64,000 nt of DNA, from contig JAPDKE010000025.1 in assembly GCA_029258725.1 (NCBI GenBank), positions 1 to 64,000 of the forward strand, in the 5' to 3' direction. The notes under the pieces are model-generated. The model had not been told where the DNA came from. It did not search any database and saw only the letters and a program-made list of their open reading frames with translations. Of the stretch, positions 58,846-64,000 are shown one piece after another; within the stretch, counting starts at the first letter, position 1; every line of letters starts with the position of its first letter. Both the position numbers and the translations under genes were made by a program. The stretch is from a bacterium. Lineage in GTDB: Bacteria > Hydrothermota > UBA3072 > JAPDKE01.

Positions 58846-60140
58846 CTCACATACTTTGGAAGATTCGTTGCGTATATCCGGTATGCAATGTTGAGTGGAA
58901 GAGAAAGTGAAAGGAGTGTTCTTGAGCCCGATAGCCTCTTCCAGATGGATGGAACGCCATAGGAATGCTTCCATAACCAGAGCAACCCTTCCTGCAATTT
59001 CTCCGGAGACATGTTCTTTGGGCGGAAAACCACATGCTGTCCATCATAGAGGCTCCAGTCCCGGGTTAATATTCTTCCCTCTCTTTCAAGTTCTTTATAA
59101 GCAGGTGTCCCGGGAAATGGTGTATAAACCGAATATCTTGGCAGGTCTATGTGTATCCTGTTTACAAACTCAAGCGTCCTCTCGAAAACATCAGGGGTAT
59201 CGGTATCAAATCCCAGAACGAACGTCCCCATAACTCCTATACCCTGGTCGTGGAGTTTCTTCATTATTTCTCCATAACGTCCAACCACGCTGAATTCCTT
59301 ACATGCCTCATTGAGAGAAAGCTGGGAAACGGACTCAAACCCTATAAGCAATCCCCTGCATCCGCTTTTCACCATGAGAGAAAACACCTCAGGATCATCG
59401 GTAACCTCGGTGGTTGCAAGACCAAGCCAGAGTTTCTTGAGGGGGATAAGTTCACGGAAAAACTTTTTCGCATATTCCCTATCCCCTATTGGATTGGGAT
59501 CAAGGAAGACAACCTCCTTTCCCTCAAGTTTCTCTATCTCCTCTATCACCTCCCTTACCGGTCTGTAATATGTTCTCCTTCCCCATGCAACAGGAACAAC
59601 ACAGAACTTGCAGTGATGGGGACACCCTCTTGTAACCTGGACAGTGTTTATGGTTGCGTATTTTTCTTTTTTGAGAAGGTCTCTCCTGGGAACAGGGACA
59701 TGCTTTATTTCGGTTGATGCTCTTGCAACGTAGATTTTTTTGAGTTTTCCTGTAACAAAATCCCTCAGAACCTGTGGCCATGTGAGTTCACCAAACCCCA
59801 CAACCACTGCATCAGCATGCTGAGAGGCTTCATGAGGCATAAGGGTGGGATGAACCCCACCCAGAACCACAGTTATTCCTTTTTCTCTCAGCCTGTCTGC
59901 TATACGATATGCACGGATACTGGTTCCGGTTATGATGCTTATCCCGACAATATCCGCATCTATGTCCTCGGGTATTTCCTCCACACCCTCATCGTATATT
60001 TCTATTTCTGCCTCTATTTCTGGAGGAACAAGGGCTGCAAGGGTCGTGAGGGTAAGGGGAGCATATCTGAGGGCTTTCTTAAAAGTTCCCTTTCTGTAAC
60101 GGTATATATCACCCCCTGGAAGTAAAAGAGCAATCTTCAT
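58842..60140 (-). CDS. B12-binding-domain radical SAM enzyme (first of three)
   Basis: A 432-residue enzyme: MKIALLLPGGDIYRY, ADIVGISIITGTSIRAYRIA, VVLGGVHPTLMPHEASQHAD (cobalamin-type domain), radical SAM VTRGCPHHCKFC at ~167, VVFLDPNPIGDREY, LIGFESVSQLSLNEACKEF, FVLGFDTDTPDVFERTLEF, TPFPGTPAYKELEREGR. More divergent than the other two. Start ATG 60140 is 1 nt after the dapA stop. Family known for methylating or rearranging unactivated carbons in lipids, hopanoids and natural products. Confidence 0.9.
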   Translation of the reverse strand: MKIALLLPGGDIYRYRKGTFKKALRYAPLTLTTLAALVPPEIEAEIEIYDEGVEEIPEDIDADIVGISIITGTSIRAYRIADRLREKGITVVLGGVHPTLMPHEASQHADAVVVGFGELTWPQVLRDFVTGKLKKIYVARASTEIKHVPVPRRDLLKKEKYATINTVQVTRGCPHHCKFCVVPVAWGRRTYYRPVREVIEEIEKLEGKEVVFLDPNPIGDREYAKKFFRELIPLKKLWLGLATTEVTDDPEVFSLMVKSGCRGLLIGFESVSQLSLNEACKEFSVVGRYGEIMKKLHDQGIGVMGTFVLGFDTDTPDVFERTLEFVNRIHIDLPRYSVYTPFPGTPAYKELEREGRILTRDWSLYDGQHVVFRPKNMSPEKLQEGLLWLWKHSYGVPSIWKRLSGSRTLLSLSLPLNIAYRIYATNLPKYVR

Positions 60141-60141
60141 C

Positions 60142-61008
60142 TCAGAGAAGCCCAAAATCCTTGAGTGCCTTTTTCAGTTTCTCCCTGTTTTCCTCCCTCA
60201 TCGGGCAGAGAGGAGGTCTTAGAGGACCCATATCATAACCGAGCATTGAAAGTGCAGTTTTTACGGGTATTGGATTTGTCTCAATGAACATTGCCTTTGA
60301 GAGGTAGTAAAGCCTTTCATGGAGTTTCCTTGCCTCTTCATACCTGCCTGAGAGGGCAAGTTTGCAGAGTTCAGCAACCTCTTTCGGGGCTATGTTTGCG
60401 GTAACGGATATCACCCCCTTCCCTCCTATGGATATAATGGGAAGGGTGAGCATGTCATCCCCTGAAAGCAAAACAAAATCGGAAGGGGTCATGGATATGA
60501 TCTCGGTCATCTGGAGGAGATTTCCGCTTGCCTCTTTTATTCCAACGATGTTCTTGAATTCTGAAAGCCTTGCAACGGTTTCAGGAAGGATGTTAACCCC
60601 TGTTCTTCCAGGAACGTTGTAGATTATTATCGGGGTGGATACCTCCTCTGCAACCGCTTTGAAGTGCCGGTACAATCCCTCCTGGGTTGGCTTGTTGTAG
60701 TAGGGGGTTATCACCAGCAGATAATCCATCCCGAAACTCTCCGCCTCCTTTGCAAGTTTTATCGTCTTTTCTGTTGAATTCGTTCCTGCCCCTGCAATAA
60801 CCGGGATTTTCAGGTGCTCCTTTGCCAGTTCCATCATTCTCTTTCTTTCATTCTCCCTTATATTCGGTGACTCTCCTGTTGTACCGAAAATTAAAACCGC
60901 GGATGTCCCTGAGTGATTGTGGAGTTCAAAAAGTTCTATTAAGGTTTTTTCATTTACACCATCATCGGTGAATGGGGTTGATAAGGCAACTATGGAGCCT
61001 TCAAGCAT
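60142..61008 (-). CDS. dapA: 4-hydroxy-tetrahydrodipicolinate synthase
   Basis: A 288-residue DapA: STPFTDDGVNEKTL, LIFGTTGESPNI (pyruvate carboxyl and Thr pair), VITPYYNKPTQEGLYRHF, IIIYNVPGRTGVNI with the catalytic Tyr, VGIKEASGNLLQM with the Schiff-base Lys, LLSGDDMLTLP, GVISVTANIAPKEV. Condenses pyruvate and aspartate semialdehyde in lysine/meso-diaminopimelate synthesis. Sits between hprK (9-nt gap) and the radical SAM genes. Confidence 0.95.
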   Translation of the reverse strand: MLEGSIVALSTPFTDDGVNEKTLIELFELHNHSGTSAVLIFGTTGESPNIRENERKRMMELAKEHLKIPVIAGAGTNSTEKTIKLAKEAESFGMDYLLVITPYYNKPTQEGLYRHFKAVAEEVSTPIIIYNVPGRTGVNILPETVARLSEFKNIVGIKEASGNLLQMTEIISMTPSDFVLLSGDDMLTLPIISIGGKGVISVTANIAPKEVAELCKLALSGRYEEARKLHERLYYLSKAMFIETNPIPVKTALSMLGYDMGPLRPPLCPMREENREKLKKALKDFGLL

Positions 61009-61017
61009 ATTCCCTCC

Positions 61018-61989
61018 TTATTCTGTATCCTCTTCAAGTTTTGCATATCTCTTTGCCTCCTCTCTCATCACCCTTATGAGTTCATGTTCAAATACCCTTG
61101 CAGCATCGTATCCAAGCAATTTAAGCATGTGATTCAGGGCAACAACCTCAACAAGAACGGCTATGTTCTTGCCAGGGACGAGGGGAATTTCAACATAGGG
61201 TATCTCTATTCCCAGAATATTTGTATGCTCGGTCTCAAGACCGGTTCGCGTGTAGTCCTTCTGCGGGTCCCATCTTATGAGTTTCACCTCCACCTCAACC
61301 CTTTTGTGCAATCTTATTGCCTTTATCCCGTACATGCTTGCAATGTCAACAATCCCTATTCCCCTTATTTCCATGTGGTGTCTCAGAAGTTCTGATTTTG
61401 CGGTTCCCTCACCTATGAGTATTGAACCCTTGCGCTTTATCCGGACCGTATCATCCGCAACAAGCCTGTGTCCTCTTGCAACCAGGTCAAGTGCAGTCTC
61501 GCTCTTCCCTATACCGCTCTCTCCCGTGAAAAGAATGCCTATCCCGTAAACATCAACAAGGGTCCCGTGAACAATAACCTCAGGTGCGAGTTTATCCTCA
61601 AGATAGAAAAAAAGCCCCCTTACAACATCCGCTGTGGGGAGCGAACTTCTTAAAAGGGGCACATTCCTCTGGGTGCAGAATTCCACAAGTTCTGGCGGAG
61701 GAGAAAGTCCACATGATATGATGATGCAGGGAATCTTCCGGGTTGTTAAACTGTCCAGCCTTTCCCTTCTTTTCTCCCCTATCTCCTGGAGAAAACCAAT
61801 TTCTCTTCTTCCAAGCAGCTGTATCCTTTTTTCCGGGAAGTCCTTTTCATATCCTGCAAGGAAAAGGGAAGGGCGGGTGATATGGGGCTCGGTAATTATT
61901 CGCTTTGTTCCCCTCGTCCCGGCAAGGATTTCAATACCGAGTTCTTCTCCCTTGTCCCTTATAAGTTCAGAGACCGTTATCTTTTTCAT
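61018..61989 (-). CDS. hprK: HPr kinase/phosphorylase
   Basis: A 323-residue HprK. The N-terminal domain (SELIRDKGEELGIEILAG) and the catalytic domain with VHGTLVDVYGIGILFTGESG, GIGKSETALDLVARGHRLVADD (Walker A ~152, catalytic His/Asp region), MEIRGIGIVDIASMYG and KNIAVLVEVVALNHMLK. Phosphorylates Ser46 of HPr and dephosphorylates it with phosphate. No HPr or PTS gene is seen here. Overlaps hpf by 4 nt; hpf-hprK neighbourhood is common in bacteria. Confidence 0.94.
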   Translation of the reverse strand: MKKITVSELIRDKGEELGIEILAGTRGTKRIITEPHITRPSLFLAGYEKDFPEKRIQLLGRREIGFLQEIGEKRRERLDSLTTRKIPCIIISCGLSPPPELVEFCTQRNVPLLRSSLPTADVVRGLFFYLEDKLAPEVIVHGTLVDVYGIGILFTGESGIGKSETALDLVARGHRLVADDTVRIKRKGSILIGEGTAKSELLRHHMEIRGIGIVDIASMYGIKAIRLHKRVEVEVKLIRWDPQKDYTRTGLETEHTNILGIEIPYVEIPLVPGKNIAVLVEVVALNHMLKLLGYDAARVFEHELIRVMREEAKRYAKLEEDTE

Positions 61990-62276
61990 TTGTGATGGCT
62001 TGTTATTCGTTCCTCGTAGTTCCTGAGCTGGTGTTCAAGTTTGCGGTATGCGGTGAGAAATGCATTGTAGATGTTATGGTTCTCTCCCTTTGCCGTGAGA
62101 ACCTCATGTCTGAGTTTTGCGATAAGTTCTGCTTTCCTTATCCTTCCATCAAGTTCAAGAACAACCTCCAGGTGATCGATCCTCCCAAACTTATCCAGAC
62201 GACCGAGTTTCTTGTTTATCCTCTCTTTTAATGCCTGGGTGGGTTCAAAATGGCGGGTGGTGAATGTAACCTTCAT
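61986..62276 (-). CDS. hpf: Ribosome hibernation promoting factor (short HPF)
   Basis: A 96-residue HPF/RaiA-family protein: MKVTFTTRHFEPTQALKERI, KLGRLDKFGRIDHLEVVLEL, AELIAKLRHEVLTAKGENHN, IYNAFLTAYRKLEHQLR. It lacks the C-terminal dimerisation domain of long HPF. Binds the 30S decoding region and stabilises idle ribosomes. GGAGGAGG precedes ATG 62276. First gene of the ten-gene operon. Confidence 0.93.
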   Translation of the reverse strand: MKVTFTTRHFEPTQALKERINKKLGRLDKFGRIDHLEVVLELDGRIRKAELIAKLRHEVLTAKGENHNIYNAFLTAYRKLEHQLRNYEERITSHHK

Positions 62277-62305
62277 CTCCTCCTCCTTTCTTTTTTCTCA
62301 TTTCA

Positions 62306-62334
62306 ATTTTACTCCATTTTCTCTCCCGGGTCAA
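62306..62334 (-). promoter_or_regulatory. Promoter of the hpf-hprK-dapA-radical SAM operon
   Basis: Minus strand: TTGACC (62334-62329), 17-nt spacer, TAAAAT (62311-62306). Leader ~24 nt with AAAGGAGGAGG. The -35 box sits inside a small palindrome CGGGT-CA-ACCCG (62327-62338), a possible regulator site. Confidence 0.72.
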
Positions 62335-62343
62335 CCCGAAAAT

Positions 62344-62922
62344 TTACTCCTCCCCCATCTTCTTCAGTGCATCGAGCAACAGAGACAACTTGCGATTGAG
62401 GCTGTCAATTTTTTCCTTTATCTCCCTCACCTCTTCACGTGATGGAATTTCCATCTCTTCAATCACTTCCTTTATCACAGACCTAATCTCCTCTCTCAGC
62501 ACCTTTCTTGATTCCTCTATCCTTTTGGTTATGGTTTCAAAAATCCTCTCCCCCTCCTCACGTGTTATTCTTCCCTTTTTCACATGCTCATCTATGAGTT
62601 CCCTTACCCTCTCCCCTGTAAGTGCGATGGCATCCACTGCAAGCAGCATTGACTTCTCCACAAACTCCTTTACCCTTTCTCTTCCCTTCTTTATCAATTC
62701 CGAGAGCAAAAGCTTTGCAGACCCCGCACCTATCGCCCCTCTCTCCTGTTCCATTATTATCTGGGCAAGAGTAAGGGGTGTTATGTCCTCCCCGGTTTCA
62801 TGATCGACCACCTTCACCTCCTCCCCACGGGATATAAGTTCGGCAATCCCCCTCAGAGTTATGGGTTTTGAGGTTGTGGTATCATACATCCGGCGGTTGG
62901 AGTACTTCTTTATTATCCTCAT
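62344..62922 (-). CDS. PHA-synthesis-regulator-like DNA-binding protein
   Basis: A 192-residue protein. The first ~60 residues match the PHB/PHA accumulation regulator DNA-binding domain (IIKKYSNRRMYDTTTSKPIT, RGEEVKVVDHETGEDITP, TLAQIIMEQE). The rest is a long helical, phasin-like coiled-coil segment. In PHA-making bacteria this family represses phasin genes; here no PHA synthase is seen, and distant homologues occur in bacteria without PHA, so the target is open. Start overlaps the PhoU gene by 4 nt. Confidence 0.85.
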   Translation of the reverse strand: MRIIKKYSNRRMYDTTTSKPITLRGIAELISRGEEVKVVDHETGEDITPLTLAQIIMEQERGAIGAGSAKLLLSELIKKGRERVKEFVEKSMLLAVDAIALTGERVRELIDEHVKKGRITREEGERIFETITKRIEESRKVLREEIRSVIKEVIEEMEIPSREEVREIKEKIDSLNRKLSLLLDALKKMGEE

Positions 62923-63575
62923 TCCTCCTCCGGCTTGTAGTCAACCCTGGGGAATGGATTTACCACGCTTGAGGCAACATTTTTTACATGCGCACTCACA
63001 CGCTTCAGGTATCTTATGAGCAAAACGTAAATAACCGCAAGTTTCGCAGAGAGTGTTTCATCCTCCATTATCTTATCTATCATCTCCTCACACTCCCTTG
63101 CAATAACAGCATGGGACTCCATCACCTCCCTTCCCTTGTCCCTGTCTCCATCTATAAAAGACTTTATTGCCTTCTGGAAGTTCTCCTGGACTTTGCGTTC
63201 CATTGCCTTTATTTCTTCTATGTAACCTCCTTTGAGAGGGTCCGGATACCTGTGTGCAAGCTCAATCACGTTTTTGGAGTAGTCTCCTATCCTTTCTATG
63301 TCCTTTACTATCGTAATAAGGGTTAAAGCAGGGGTTATGTCCTGCGCAGGATTCAGGGCAAGATGTTCCAGAACCTTTCTCCTCACACCCACCTGAAGTT
63401 CATTGAGTTCCCTGTCCTTCTTATAGATGTCTTCCTTCTCCTTCTCTTTCTCTATCATCACCCTCATGGAGTACTCAAACATGTCACGCGCAATCCTCAG
63501 CATCTTCTCCGTATCACCATAGGCAACACTCAGAAGGTCCGAGGTTTTCCAGAACTCAATGAATTTCTTGAACAT
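62919..63575 (-). CDS. PhoU-domain protein
   Basis: A 218-residue, all-helical protein with two PhoU-type three-helix bundles: KEDIYKKDRELNELQVGV, ALTLITIVKDIERIGDYSKN in the first and HAVIARECEEMIDKIMEDE, YVLLIRYLKRVSAHVKNVAS in the second; E/DxxxD metal sites are visible. Modulates phosphate uptake or signalling. It stands directly behind a Na/Pi transporter, whose own fused PhoU domain seems to be split off here as a separate gene. Confidence 0.9.
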   Translation of the reverse strand: MFKKFIEFWKTSDLLSVAYGDTEKMLRIARDMFEYSMRVMIEKEKEKEDIYKKDRELNELQVGVRRKVLEHLALNPAQDITPALTLITIVKDIERIGDYSKNVIELAHRYPDPLKGGYIEEIKAMERKVQENFQKAIKSFIDGDRDKGREVMESHAVIARECEEMIDKIMEDETLSAKLAVIYVLLIRYLKRVSAHVKNVASSVVNPFPRVDYKPEEE

Positions 63576-63581
63576 ATCCCA

Positions 63582-64000
63582 TCACCTCCTTCCTGTAAGT
63601 ATAAAGATTCCAGGGATTATGAAGAAAATAACAAGTATATAAAGAAGAGCAAGCCATTTTTTCCTTCCTGCAACATCTCCAAGTTTTTTTGCCACCGTTA
63701 TGGGAACCTTCCTTAAAGGATACCATACACATATTCCCAGAAGGTTGAATATAAGATGACAGAAGGCTGCATGGATGGAGTGGATGGAGCCGGTGACAAA
63801 GGAGGCAAGGATTGCCGTGAGTGTTGTGCCCACATTTGCTCCAAGAACATAGGGAAATATCTTTTCAACCGAAAGGATTCCAGCGCCCGCAAGCGGAACA
63901 ACCAGAGATGTTGTAACCGATGAAGACTGAACAAATGCCGTGAGTGCGAACCCCACAAACCATGCAGAGAAAGGAGTTGCAAAAAGGTATCTGTCTATGA
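63582..64000 (-). CDS. Na/Pi cotransporter family protein (N-terminus beyond window)
   Basis: C-terminal ~139 residues; the frame is open to the right edge. Family repeat FVQSSSVTTSLVVPLAGAG followed by YVLGANVGTTLTAILASF marks the NptA/PNaS sodium-phosphate symporters. Three to four transmembrane segments remain, ending with a helix and a short basic tail (GIFILTGRR). The GTG at 63956 is internal. The PhoU gene follows after 6 nt. Confidence 0.88.
   Translation of the reverse strand, partial: IDRYLFATPFSAWFVGFALTAFVQSSSVTTSLVVPLAGAGILSVEKIFPYVLGANVGTTLTAILASFVTGSIHSIHAAFCHLIFNLLGICVWYPLRKVPITVAKKLGDVAGRKKWLALLYILVIFFIIPGIFILTGRR

Noticed and set aside
62327-62338. Hairpin after the PhaR-like gene as intrinsic terminator
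   Set aside because: Stem of only 5 bp with a 2-nt loop, no T-run after it, and it covers the -35 box of the hpf promoter.
1-64000. CRISPR array, tRNA or rRNA genes, prophage or integron
   Set aside because: No regularly spaced repeats, no tRNA-like T-arm context, no rRNA, integrase, terminase or attC-like elements were seen. Judged by reading only; tRNAscan and CRISPR searches were not possible.

Overview
The window is a gene-dense bacterial chromosome segment. The likely source is an uncultivated diderm of the FCB/WOR-3 (Stahlbacteria/Hydrothermae-like) kind, possibly thermophilic. Evidence seen: a SprA/Sov-type giant outer-membrane protein, a PorV-like barrel and two proteins with C-terminal sorting domains (type IX secretion hallmarks); lipoprotein and periplasmic parvulins; an Alu-type (long) SRP RNA; and proteins rich in Lys/Glu/Arg/Ile with frequent AGA/AGG codons. 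The taxonomic call is inference from gene content; there is no rRNA in the window.

Layout: a secreted-protein tail (3-638); Lrp-like and nucleoside kinase genes (748-2566); a GT39-like membrane protein (2560-4041, minus); a six-gene plus-strand stress/envelope operon (4126-9650: Minf_1886-like, SAM hydrolase, Hsp20, Lon, bactofilin-like, Wza-like); an MBL hydrolase; an eight-gene minus operon (23934 down to 10565: transaldolase, mfd, three parvulins, S4 protein, pdxA, sprA); a cyclase-ATPase-TPR regulator and a sorting-domain protein; a lysine-catabolism plus polysaccharide operon (29633-35134); a broken toxin-antitoxin locus, a decayed REP-type transposon and a tandem array of secreted paralogues (35181-39010); a beta-barrel candidate, a GIY-YIG protein and a PorV-like protein (39112-41533); DUF72; a seven-gene minus operon led by SRP RNA (50672 down to 42244: dnaX, recR, unknown, ABC exporter, GGDEF, cstA, sfsA); an O-antigen ligase/polymerase; a ten-gene minus operon (62276 down to 52332: hpf, hprK, dapA, three cobalamin-type radical SAM enzymes, two GNATs, a GH3 acyl-amide synthetase, nfi); and a PhaR-like, PhoU, Na/Pi transporter group running off the right edge.

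The most interesting signals are these. (1) Eight genes carry a near-consensus promoter whose -10 box ends only 6-9 nt before the start codon, so their mRNAs should be leaderless, while other genes use strong Shine-Dalgarno sites. (2) The three tandem radical SAM enzymes, two acyltransferases and GH3 enzyme look like an undescribed biosynthetic module. (3) Three periplasmic foldases are co-transcribed with the SprA translocon. (4) sfsA appears to use a CTG start. (5) A transposon remnant with perfect 27-bp inverted repeats has truncated genes on both sides. (6) Exported proteins often have very short, uncharged N-terminal signals.

Genes within operons mostly overlap by 4 nt, convergent genes often overlap at their 3' ends, and no clear intrinsic terminator was found. 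No tRNA, rRNA or CRISPR array was seen. The only stretches over 300 nt without a protein gene are the transposon remnant (35522-36012) and the SRP RNA region (50379-50789).
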